A stretch of 64,000 nucleotides of DNA from Bacteroidales bacterium UBA1181 (GTDB lineage: Bacteria > Bacteroidota > Bacteroidia > Bacteroidales > Paludibacteraceae): NCBI GenBank assembly GCA_002310215.1, contig DBYR01000013.1, forward strand, positions 149,403 to 213,402, read 5' to 3'. Position 1 is the first letter of the stretch; each line of letters opens with the position of its first letter. Below are positions 35,435 to 42,896 of the stretch, piece after piece. The notes beneath the pieces are model-generated. The model made no database searches. It worked only from the letters and a program-made list of their open reading frames with translations, and was not told the origin of the DNA. The position numbers and the translations under genes are program-made.

Positions 35435-36271
35435 ATGGTAGAAATAGCGGAGTCATCATTCGACCCGGCGGATTCGCCCAATCATACATTATCCATTCGG
35501 TTTTTGCCGGATGGATTTTGTTTTGTCGTGGCCTCCCTCACAGAGAGGAGACCGCTCTATTTCTGCCTGATAAAGGAGGCGGGGAAGAGCGTCATGCAGC
35601 AATTCACCGAGCAGCTCAACAAATTGGACTCCCTGCGCCGCAAGTACAGCGAGGTGTTTTTCCTAAATGACGACAAGGCGTACACATTGATGCCTTCGGC
35701 CATCCTCAATGAGTCGGATAAGATCGCCTATTGGGAATTCAGTACCCAAGGGGATTCTTCCAACGTGAAAATCATGCAGGATTCCATGGAGCTATGCGGC
35801 GCGGCCCTTCTCCATAGCATCTCGGCGCAATTGTCCGACCTTCTTACGGAACGTTTTCCCTCCATCCGATTCATCCATCGGCAAAGCATCCTCGCCACCC
35901 AAACGATGATGCGTAGCAAAGAGTCCGGGGAGGAATCCGTCAGTATCCTTATGGGGAATGGGCGTTTCGACTTGGTGGCCGTGAAGGAAGGAGTGCTGCA
36001 GATGGCTAACACATTCTCCAGAAAAAACGACGAGGAGTTCCTCTACTTCACACTCAACGTCTTCGACCAACTGAAAATGGACCCCTATAAGACGAAAGTA
36101 ACCATACAGGGGGATGTGACCGACAAGGATTCGGCAGTGACCCGATTGAACAAATATGTCAGCGACGTGACAGTCCATGCCCATCCTTCCGTGGAATTGG
36201 GCAAATCGTTCTCGAAGTCCAACATCTGCCAGAAACAAATGATTCTTTTCGATTTGCCATCATGCGTATAG
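35435..36271 (+). CDS. DUF3822 family protein
   Basis: The 278-residue protein is called from 35435, preceded by GGGAGTGA; an in-frame ATG at 35387 would overlap the previous gene heavily. It resembles the DUF3822 family, which in Bacteroidales commonly lies next to rsmD. Halves with ASKHA-like character have been proposed for the family, but no nucleotide motif is evident. It overlaps rsmD by 10 bp, so translation is probably coupled. No signal peptide. Confidence 0.7.
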   Translation: MVEIAESSFDPADSPNHTLSIRFLPDGFCFVVASLTERRPLYFCLIKEAGKSVMQQFTEQLNKLDSLRRKYSEVFFLNDDKAYTLMPSAILNESDKIAYWEFSTQGDSSNVKIMQDSMELCGAALLHSISAQLSDLLTERFPSIRFIHRQSILATQTMMRSKESGEESVSILMGNGRFDLVAVKEGVLQMANTFSRKNDEEFLYFTLNVFDQLKMDPYKTKVTIQGDVTDKDSAVTRLNKYVSDVTVHAHPSVELGKSFSKSNICQKQMILFDLPSCV

Positions 36272-36804
36272 TTAGCGGAAAATACAAAGGGAAGCGGTTC
36301 TCTCCACCTAAGAACCTGAAAGCGCGTCCAACCACGGACGTGGCGAAGGAAGCATTGTTCGACATCCTCAACAACCGTATCGATTACGAGGAGACAAGGG
36401 TGCTGGACATGTTCGGTGGAACCGGCAGCATCAGCCTCGAGTTCGCTTCGAGAGGTTGCCCGAGCGTCACCCTGATCGAGATGAACGCCACCAACTACCT
36501 ATTCATCAAGAAGACCCTCTCCGAACTGAAGGCGACCGAGATCAACGCCATCAAGGGAGACACCTTCAAGTACATAGAGAGATGCGGCTCTAAGTTCGAC
36601 GTGATCTTCGCCGACCCTCCGTACGATCATCCACGCCTCCAAGAGATACCAGACCTCGTGTTCCAAAACGACGCGCTGCACGGCGAAGGCCTCCTCATAT
36701 TGGAGCACCCCAAAGAGTTCAGCTTCGAGAATCATCCGAACTTCCTCGAACACAGGAAATATGGCCATGTGAACTTCACGTTCTTCCAAAAAACGACAGA
36801 ATGA
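36262..36804 (+). CDS. rsmD: 16S rRNA (guanine(966)-N(2))-methyltransferase
   Basis: This 180-residue Rossmann methyltransferase has the SAM-binding LDMFGGTGSISLE (48-60) and the catalytic ADPPYD (117-122) typical of N2-guanine methylation, with RIVSGKYKGKRF at the N-terminus. It methylates G966 of 16S rRNA in assembled small subunits. Length is normal. It overlaps both neighbours (10 bp upstream, 4 bp downstream). Confidence 0.92.
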   Translation: MRIVSGKYKGKRFSPPKNLKARPTTDVAKEALFDILNNRIDYEETRVLDMFGGTGSISLEFASRGCPSVTLIEMNATNYLFIKKTLSELKATEINAIKGDTFKYIERCGSKFDVIFADPPYDHPRLQEIPDLVFQNDALHGEGLLILEHPKEFSFENHPNFLEHRKYGHVNFTFFQKTTE

Positions 36805-37160
36805 ATTATCTAATAGTAGACAATCTGCAGATCTACGCCTACCACGGCGCAATCCCCACGGAGAACAAAGTGGGCGGTGAGTACAGCATCTCACTGAAGA
36901 TCGGTTACGACTTCTCGCAAGCCGCCCGCATGGACAGCCTGAAGGACGCCATCAACTACGCGGAAATCTGCGAATTGATCCGGAAGGAGATGAAACAACC
37001 CTCCCAACTGATCGAAAACGTGGCGTGGAGGATACAACAGACCATTCTATCTAAATACCCGCAGATTGAGACGATGGAGACCACCGTCCGCAAGATGCAC
37101 CCACCCGTACCCTTCCCTATGGAGGCGGCCGCCGTAGTGCTCAACTACACGAAGGGATGA
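36801..37160 (+). CDS. folB: Dihydroneopterin aldolase
   Basis: The 119-residue protein has family length and features: the N-terminal DNLQIYAYHGAIPTEN, catalytic Tyr and Lys region NYAEICELI, and the C-terminal PFPMEAAAVVLNY. It converts dihydroneopterin to 6-hydroxymethyl-dihydropterin for folate synthesis. It overlaps rsmD by 4 bp (ATGA), so it is the last gene of the operon. Confidence 0.9.
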   Translation: MNYLIVDNLQIYAYHGAIPTENKVGGEYSISLKIGYDFSQAARMDSLKDAINYAEICELIRKEMKQPSQLIENVAWRIQQTILSKYPQIETMETTVRKMHPPVPFPMEAAAVVLNYTKG

Positions 37161-37227
37161 CCCAAATGCGGGAAAATCGCAGGGGGCAGACAATCCGCAG
37201 ACGTCCCAAAAATTTCCACCAAATTAT

Positions 37228-37258
37228 TTTGCGTATAAGAAAAAAATAATTTCCTTTG
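37228..37258 (+). promoter_or_regulatory. Promoter of the trpB leader
   Basis: TTTG (37228-37231), exactly 19 bp, then TTCCTTTG (37251-37258), one mismatch from TAnnTTTG. Transcription should start around 37265, just before the leader peptide. Confidence 0.6.
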
Positions 37259-37286
37259 TGAAAGATAAACATAGATGATTTTATCC

Positions 37287-37334
37287 ATGAGCAATTCGAA
37301 GAATAACAACAAACGTTGGTGGCGCAGATTCTGA
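37287..37334 (+). CDS. Trp-rich leader peptide of the trpB attenuator
   Basis: A 15-codon frame reads MSNSKNNNKRWWRRF and stops; an in-frame ATG at 37275 would add four residues. Two consecutive TGG codons (37317-37322) stand near the end, as in classical trp leader peptides. The frame lies between a promoter and a terminator hairpin in front of trpB, so it is best read as a tryptophan sensor rather than a functional protein. Confidence 0.75.
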   Translation: MSNSKNNNKRWWRRF

Positions 37335-37340
37335 TTCAAA

Positions 37341-37421
37341 CGGAGGGTCTGCAACTAGCGTATGAGACATATTCAAACAAGATAGTGAAACCGCAAGCCT
37401 CCGAGGTCTGCGGTTTTTCTT
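37341..37421 (+). promoter_or_regulatory. Transcription attenuator of trpB
   Basis: Terminator: AAACCGCA (37388-37395) pairs with TGCGGTTT (37409-37416), followed by TTCTTTT. Competing element: CGGAGG (37341-37346), just after the leader stop codon, complements CCTCCG (37398-37403) in the terminator loop. A ribosome stalled at the Trp codons would leave CGGAGG free to disrupt the terminator; one that reaches the stop codon at 37332 would cover it. Confidence 0.65.
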
Positions 37422-37460
37422 TTGCTTTTTAGGAAACAATATTTTTAATAACATATCAAA

Positions 37461-38825
37461 ATGGAAAAACAAAAAAGATTCTTATTGCAAGAGAACGAAA
37501 TACCACGGAAGTGGTATAACATCGTAGCGGACATGAAGAACAAGCCGCTTCCTATGTTGAACCCACAGACAAAGAAACCTATCACCGTCGATGAGATGTG
37601 CGGACTTTTCAACCGCGCATGTTCCGAGCAGGAGTTGAACACGACGGACGCATGGATTGAGATACCTGAGGAGGTACGTGACCTCTACAAGAGCTATCGT
37701 TCCACGCCTTTGGTAAGGGCTTACGGACTCGAGAAGGCATTGGACACGCCAGCGCACATCTACTTCAAGAACGAGAGCGTCAGCCCTGTCGGCTCACACA
37801 AACTGAACTCCGCTTTGGCGCAGGCTTACTACTGCAAGAAGGAGGGTGTGACCAACATCACGACGGAGACCGGCGCAGGACAATGGGGTGCCGCCCTCTC
37901 GTACGCAGCAAAGGCATTCGGTTTGGAGTTGGCTGTCTTCATGGTAAAGGTCAGCTACCACCAGAAACCATACCGTCGCTCCATCATGCAGACCTTCGGT
38001 GCGCAGGTGATCGCTTCCCCAAGCATGAGCACACGCGCCGGCAAAGATATATTGACCGCTAACCCAAGCTACCAAGGCAGTTTGGGTACCGCCATCTCGG
38101 AGGCGGTGGAGCTCGCCATGCAGACACCTAACTGCAAATACGTGTTGGGTAGCGTCTTGAACCACGTGACCCTCCACCAGACCATCATCGGTTTGGAGGC
38201 TGAAAAGCAGATGGAGATGGCAGGCGAATACCCTGACATCATCATCGGTTGCTTCGGCGGTGGATCCAACTTCGGCGGACTCTCCTTCCCATTCATGAGA
38301 CATAACATCTTGGACGGTAAGAAGACGCAGTTCCTTGCGGCTGAGCCAGCTTCATGCCCTAAACTGACCCGAGGCGTCTTCCAATACGACTTCGGTGATG
38401 AGGCAGGTTACACACCAATGTTACCTATGTACACGTTGGGGCATAACTTCGCACCAGCCCATATCCACGCAGGCGGTCTCCGCTACCACGGTGCGGGAAC
38501 CATCGTCAGCCAGTTGATCAAGGACGGCATGATGAAGGGTGTGGACATCCCTCAGTTGGAGACTTTCGAGGCGGCTACGTTGTTCGCCCGCACAGAGGGT
38601 ATCATCCCAGCTCCAGAGTCTTCCCACGCTATCGCCACCGCTATCCGCGAGGCGAAGAAGGCAAAAGAGGAAGGCAAGGAGAAGGTCATCCTCTTCAACC
38701 TTTCCGGACACGGATTGATCGACATGACCGCTTACGACCAGTTCATCGAAGGCGACCTCGTCAACTACGAGTTGCCGGATGAGGTGATCAAAGCGAACGT
38801 GGATAAACTGGAGCACATCATCTAA
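37461..38825 (+). CDS. trpB: Tryptophan synthase beta chain, TrpB2 type
   Basis: The 454-residue PLP enzyme is longer than TrpB1 (about 400) and has the TrpB2 N-terminal extension (RFLLQENEIPRKWYNI). PLP-binding Lys114 lies in GSHKLNSA; ETGAGQWG and CFGGGSNFGG bind substrate and cofactor phosphate. It condenses indole with serine. No trpA or other trp gene is adjacent, as is usual for TrpB2, which may salvage free indole. Expression appears controlled by the Trp-Trp leader and attenuator upstream, good evidence that its physiological product is tryptophan. Confidence 0.92.
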   Translation: MEKQKRFLLQENEIPRKWYNIVADMKNKPLPMLNPQTKKPITVDEMCGLFNRACSEQELNTTDAWIEIPEEVRDLYKSYRSTPLVRAYGLEKALDTPAHIYFKNESVSPVGSHKLNSALAQAYYCKKEGVTNITTETGAGQWGAALSYAAKAFGLELAVFMVKVSYHQKPYRRSIMQTFGAQVIASPSMSTRAGKDILTANPSYQGSLGTAISEAVELAMQTPNCKYVLGSVLNHVTLHQTIIGLEAEKQMEMAGEYPDIIIGCFGGGSNFGGLSFPFMRHNILDGKKTQFLAAEPASCPKLTRGVFQYDFGDEAGYTPMLPMYTLGHNFAPAHIHAGGLRYHGAGTIVSQLIKDGMMKGVDIPQLETFEAATLFARTEGIIPAPESSHAIATAIREAKKAKEEGKEKVILFNLSGHGLIDMTAYDQFIEGDLVNYELPDEVIKANVDKLEHII

Positions 38826-38864
38826 TGATGTGGTGAAAATGATATACGTTTCCTATCAATTAGT

Positions 38865-38898
38865 GAGGGCGAGCCGATTGGTTCGCCCTCTTCGTTTT
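38865..38898 (+). terminator. trpB terminator
   Basis: GAGGGCGAGCC (38865-38875) pairs with GGTTCGCCCTC (38880-38890; one G-T pair), followed by TTCGTTTT. Confidence 0.85.
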
Positions 38899-38989
38899 CG
38901 GCAGCCACCTACCCCATAAGGGAACTCGTTTGCAACAAAATTCCTATAAAAAGAAACAATTTTTCTACCTGTGATTGGATTCATATACC

Positions 38990-38997
38990 TATATTTG
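38990..38997 (+). promoter_or_regulatory. -7-like box of the GH30 gene
   Basis: TATATTTG, 146 bp before the ATG; no -33 match. Apart from this and the trpB terminator, nothing was recognised in 38826-39143. Confidence 0.35.
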
Positions 38998-39143
38998 CCA
39001 CCGTTGATAGACGTGCAACATCTGTGGTAGCTAAAAGAAAAAAGTATTAAGTAAGCATATATTAACAACAAGCGCACACGTCAATGAATGGATACGGCAT
39101 ACCCACATCTGTGATGTGTTGCGCTTTTTGAAAAACACGAAAA

Positions 39144-41327
39144 ATGAAAAGATTAAGAGCAGATTTGAAGAAATGGGTTTGCGCTTGCATCGCCCTCATG
39201 CCTATGGTGGCTACAGCGCAGACGGTTAACGTGGACCTCAGCAAGGAGTACCAACTCATCAAGGGGTTCGGTGGCATTAACTTCCCGACATGGATCGATG
39301 ACCTCTCCGCCAGCCAGCGTGAGACGGCTTTCGGTAACGGCGAGGGGCAATTGGGCCTCTCCGTCCTGCGTATCCATGTGGACCCTGAGGAGAGCAACTG
39401 GAGCAAGGAGGTCGCCACGGCGCAAAACGCTGTGAAGAAGGGCGTCACTGTATTCGCCTCCCCTTGGAGCCCGCCGTCGAGCATGACGGAGCCTTACCAA
39501 TCGTCCAAGCGTCTGAAAACGAGTTCGTACGGGGCTTACGTGCAGCACCTGAACAAGTTCATCGACTACATGAAAGATAAAGGCGTGGATCTCTATGCCA
39601 TGTCCATCCAAAACGAGCCGGACTATGGTTCCGACTGGACGTGGTGGCCTTCGAACGACATGGCTACTTTCATGGCGAACTATGCGCAGGACATCAAGTG
39701 CAGGGTCATGGCGCCGGAGTCTTTCCAATACACGAAGAGCACGTCCGACCCAATCCTCAACAACTCCAAGGCGCTAGCCAACCTGGATATCCTCGCCACC
39801 CACCTCTACGGTACGCAGGTGAGCCAATTCAGCTACCCGCTCTTCCAACAGAAGGGTGCGGGAAAGGAGCTCTGGATGACGGAGGTCTACTACCCGAACA
39901 GCAGCAGCGACGCGGATACCTGGCCGGAGGCGCTGGAGGTGGCGGACCACATGACGAACGCTGTCGTGAGGGGTAATTTCCAAACCTACGTGTGGTGGTA
40001 CATCCGCCGCTCCTATAGCTTGATCAAGGATAACGGCAATGTCACCAAGCGTGGCTATTGCTTCGCACAGTACTCTAAGTTCGTCCGCCCGGGCTTCGTC
40101 AGGGTGGACGCTACCCAGAACCCGACGAATAACGTGAATATATCCGCCTTCAAGAAGGATAACGATATCGTCCTCGTGCTCGTCAACAAGAACACGAGCT
40201 CCAAGACGCTGACCATCTCCATCCCCGGCTCGCAGGTCTCCTCGTGGGAGCGCTACGTGACCAGCGGTCAGAAGAACGTGAAGAAGGAGGAGGACGTCAA
40301 CGGTGGTACTTCTTTCCAAATCACTTTGGAGGCCCAGAGCGCCACGACCCTTGTGGGCGGCGGGAAGAAGGGCACGCCGAAGGTGAGCTTCACTTCGCCT
40401 ACCGCCAGCGATGACCTGGAGGCGCCCGCTACCGTCACCCTCTCCGTCGACGCGACGGACGAGGACGGCTCCATCCGCTCCGTGGCCTTCTACAATGGCG
40501 ACACGAAACTGGGCGAGTCCACCTCCGCACCTTACACCTACACGATTGAGGGACTGAAGGAGGGTACCTACACTCTCTCCGCCGTTGCCACAGACAACGA
40601 GGGGAACGAAGGGAAATCAACCGTCACGGTGACCGTGCATGTGCCACAAACGCCTTACAAGGGCACGCCTAGCGTTCTGCCTGGCAAGATTGAGGTGGAG
40701 GAGTATGACCTCGGCGGCAGCGGTATCGCCTACAGCGATGCGGAGGAAGAGAACAAAGGGAAGGCGAACTTCCGCACGAACGAAGGCGTGGACGTGGAAA
40801 AATGCGGTGATGGCATGGCTATCGGTTACACCAACGAAGGAGAGTGGCTCGAATATACGGTGGATGTGAAGAAGACAGACACCTACAAATGGAGCGCACG
40901 TGTCGCCTCCGGTAGTGACGGCTCCTCCTTCCACCTGATGATCGACGGCAAGGAGATCACCTCGACCACCAAAGTGCCTAACGGTGGTGACTGGGACACC
41001 TACACCGTCATAGAGGGCAAGACCTCGCAGATAGAGGAGGGCACGCACGTACTCAAGCTTGTCATCGACGGCAACTACGCCAATGTGGACTGGATCGAGT
41101 TCGAGGCGGAAAGCGGCTATACGGAAACAGGGCTCACAAACACATCAGGCGATGAAAATAGATTCGTGGGCACATTCCTTCTCACGGACATGAGCGGAAG
41201 AAGTCTTGGGGAAGTCTCCATCAAAAAAGGTGAAAAAGTGGAGGAAGTGCTAAAGAGGAAAGGCCTTCCTGCTGGCATATATATACTCTCAAGAAATGAA
41301 AACGGATTTATGACTGAAGTTAAATAA
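39144..41327 (+). CDS. Secreted GH30 xylanase with Ig-like, CBM6 and T9SS-like domains
   Basis: The 727-residue protein has a signal peptide (cleavage near MVATAQ, residue 26). Its GH30 domain (about 27-410) has acid/base Glu158 in SIQNEPDY and nucleophile Glu247 in WMTEVYYP; the sequence GFGGINFPTW and the fused side domain resemble subfamily 8 glucuronoxylanases. A Big_9-like Ig domain (about 412-500), a CBM6 (about 510-655, KIEVEEYDLGG to VDWIEFE) and a weak T9SS type A-like tail follow (LLTDMSGRS, LPAGIYILSRNENG). It should cleave xylan at the cell surface. Whether it needs a glucuronic acid branch depends on a conserved Arg I did not verify. Confidence 0.87.
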   Translation: MKRLRADLKKWVCACIALMPMVATAQTVNVDLSKEYQLIKGFGGINFPTWIDDLSASQRETAFGNGEGQLGLSVLRIHVDPEESNWSKEVATAQNAVKKGVTVFASPWSPPSSMTEPYQSSKRLKTSSYGAYVQHLNKFIDYMKDKGVDLYAMSIQNEPDYGSDWTWWPSNDMATFMANYAQDIKCRVMAPESFQYTKSTSDPILNNSKALANLDILATHLYGTQVSQFSYPLFQQKGAGKELWMTEVYYPNSSSDADTWPEALEVADHMTNAVVRGNFQTYVWWYIRRSYSLIKDNGNVTKRGYCFAQYSKFVRPGFVRVDATQNPTNNVNISAFKKDNDIVLVLVNKNTSSKTLTISIPGSQVSSWERYVTSGQKNVKKEEDVNGGTSFQITLEAQSATTLVGGGKKGTPKVSFTSPTASDDLEAPATVTLSVDATDEDGSIRSVAFYNGDTKLGESTSAPYTYTIEGLKEGTYTLSAVATDNEGNEGKSTVTVTVHVPQTPYKGTPSVLPGKIEVEEYDLGGSGIAYSDAEEENKGKANFRTNEGVDVEKCGDGMAIGYTNEGEWLEYTVDVKKTDTYKWSARVASGSDGSSFHLMIDGKEITSTTKVPNGGDWDTYTVIEGKTSQIEEGTHVLKLVIDGNYANVDWIEFEAESGYTETGLTNTSGDENRFVGTFLLTDMSGRSLGEVSIKKGEKVEEVLKRKGLPAGIYILSRNENGFMTEVK

Positions 41328-41347
41328 GGCGGATTTCCACAACCAGG

Positions 41348-41372
41348 CCCGCACCATCCCAATAGGTGCGGG
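41348..41372 (+). terminator. Hairpin downstream of the GH30 gene
   Basis: CCCGCACC (41348-41355) pairs with GGTGCGGG (41365-41372). There is no T-run, so it may protect the 3' end rather than terminate. Confidence 0.45.
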
Positions 41373-41424
41373 GACTATGAATAACCTGAAATTCCGCCAT
41401 ACCTGCGCACTATTATGAATTGGT

Positions 41425-41462
41425 CCAGTTAAACCCCTCACCAGGGTTTAACTGGATTTTTT
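41425..41462 (+). terminator. Strong terminator of the GH30 gene
   Basis: CCAGTTAAACCC (41425-41436) pairs perfectly with GGGTTTAACTGG (41444-41455), then ATTTTTTT. It sits directly against the convergent CapA gene. Confidence 0.9.
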
Positions 41463-42742
41463 TACCATTCCAAACGATAGCGGTCGTCCGTGATGCTCCA
41501 TAACGTAGAATCCATTCCCCCACGCAACACCCGCAACGCATCGTCGTAGGCATGTCGGATGCGCTTTTTGTCCTTCGCCCAGAGCTTTATCACCTCGTCC
41601 GGTTTGTCGTGCGCCTTTACGACGGGCAGGACACCGATATGGTTGGAGCGCCAGTAGGTGTAGGTCGGCACCACATAGACGTTTTGGATGAAGGTGCTAT
41701 CTTTCTTCTTGACGATGTCCACCTGTAGGATTGCCCCGATGTCCTTGGGAATGCTGTCGCGGAAGACTTGGCTGGAGAGGAAGTTGCCAAGGGAGTAGGC
41801 GACCAAGCTCTTCGGTGCGGTACTATCCGCCGGAAGGATATCCATGCGTTGGAGGATGTGCGGATGGGCCATCAGGATGAGGTCGCAGCCCGCACGGTGA
41901 AGCGAGTCTGCCATCCTGCGTTGGTAGCGGTTCGGCTGTTTCTGGTACTCCGTGCCGCAGTGCAGGTACGCCACGGTGAAATCCGCGCCCGCCCGCCTCA
42001 GCCGACGGATCGTCTCGCACATGCCGCTCACCTTCGCAGAGTCGTACTTACAGAACTCATTGACCATGAAACGTTTATTCTTAGGCACGAAGACCCCATT
42101 CAGGCTATAGGTATAACTGCAGAAACCCACCTTGATACCGTTGCGTTCGACGATGCAGAGCCTCTCCCGCTCCGTGGAGTCGCGCGATGTGCCATGGTGG
42201 AGGATATGCAGGGAGTCGAGCAGGTCCAGGGTGGCGGTGACCCCCTCCGGGTAGCCATCCATCGTGTGGTTATTCGCCGTAGCCAGCAGGTCGAACCCGG
42301 CCTCCGCCAACGTTGCGGCGAAGCAGTCCGGCGCATTGAAATAGGGGAAGGAGGCATATCCGTAGACATCCGCCCTGCGACCCTTCTCCTTGCCGGCAAA
42401 GACGGTCTCCAAGTTGCCGATCAGGAGGTCATTCTCGTCCAAGTAAGACTGGATTTGTTGGAAGATAGGGCTGAAATCGAAGGTATCGGTGTCGTTCCGG
42501 TAGGCTTTCTCCATCTGGTAATCATGCATCATCAGGTCACCCACCGCACCGATACGAAGCCTACGAAGCGGCTCGTCCTCCACCAATACGGAAGTGTCAG
42601 GCATGATGGAGTCGACGCAAAGGGAATCCGCCTGCTCGTCAACCGCTCTCTTTGAGGCGTTGTCAAACCCGCAAGATGTCGCCAGGATAACATACAGGAA
42701 TAACCATCCTAAGGGATACAAAAAACCTTTATCACATACCAT
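41462..42742 (-). CDS. CapA-family lipoprotein, metallophosphatase-like
   Basis: The 426-residue protein has a lipobox LATSC after one hydrophobic segment, so it is a lipoprotein. It carries the calcineurin-like CapA/PgsA motifs: AVGDLMMHD, GNLETVF, ATANNHTMDGYPEG, AYLHCGTEY and MAHPHILQ. CapA family members are linked to poly-gamma-glutamate capsule synthesis or to cell-surface polymer metabolism. No pgsB or pgsC partners are nearby, so the substrate is uncertain. Confidence 0.88.
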   Translation of the reverse strand: MVCDKGFLYPLGWLFLYVILATSCGFDNASKRAVDEQADSLCVDSIMPDTSVLVEDEPLRRLRIGAVGDLMMHDYQMEKAYRNDTDTFDFSPIFQQIQSYLDENDLLIGNLETVFAGKEKGRRADVYGYASFPYFNAPDCFAATLAEAGFDLLATANNHTMDGYPEGVTATLDLLDSLHILHHGTSRDSTERERLCIVERNGIKVGFCSYTYSLNGVFVPKNKRFMVNEFCKYDSAKVSGMCETIRRLRRAGADFTVAYLHCGTEYQKQPNRYQRRMADSLHRAGCDLILMAHPHILQRMDILPADSTAPKSLVAYSLGNFLSSQVFRDSIPKDIGAILQVDIVKKKDSTFIQNVYVVPTYTYWRSNHIGVLPVVKAHDKPDEVIKLWAKDKKRIRHAYDDALRVLRGGMDSTLWSITDDRYRLEW

Positions 42743-42896
42743 GTCCCATCATTAAATCCACCACGAAGGTAAGAAAATATGTTATCAAATGGTGCTAATT
42801 GATAAGAAAACTAAAAAATTGTTTAAACAGTAGGGAGGGAAACGAATAATCATTAAATTTGAGCGTTTTAATGGGTATGAATAGCTGGATTGAAAA

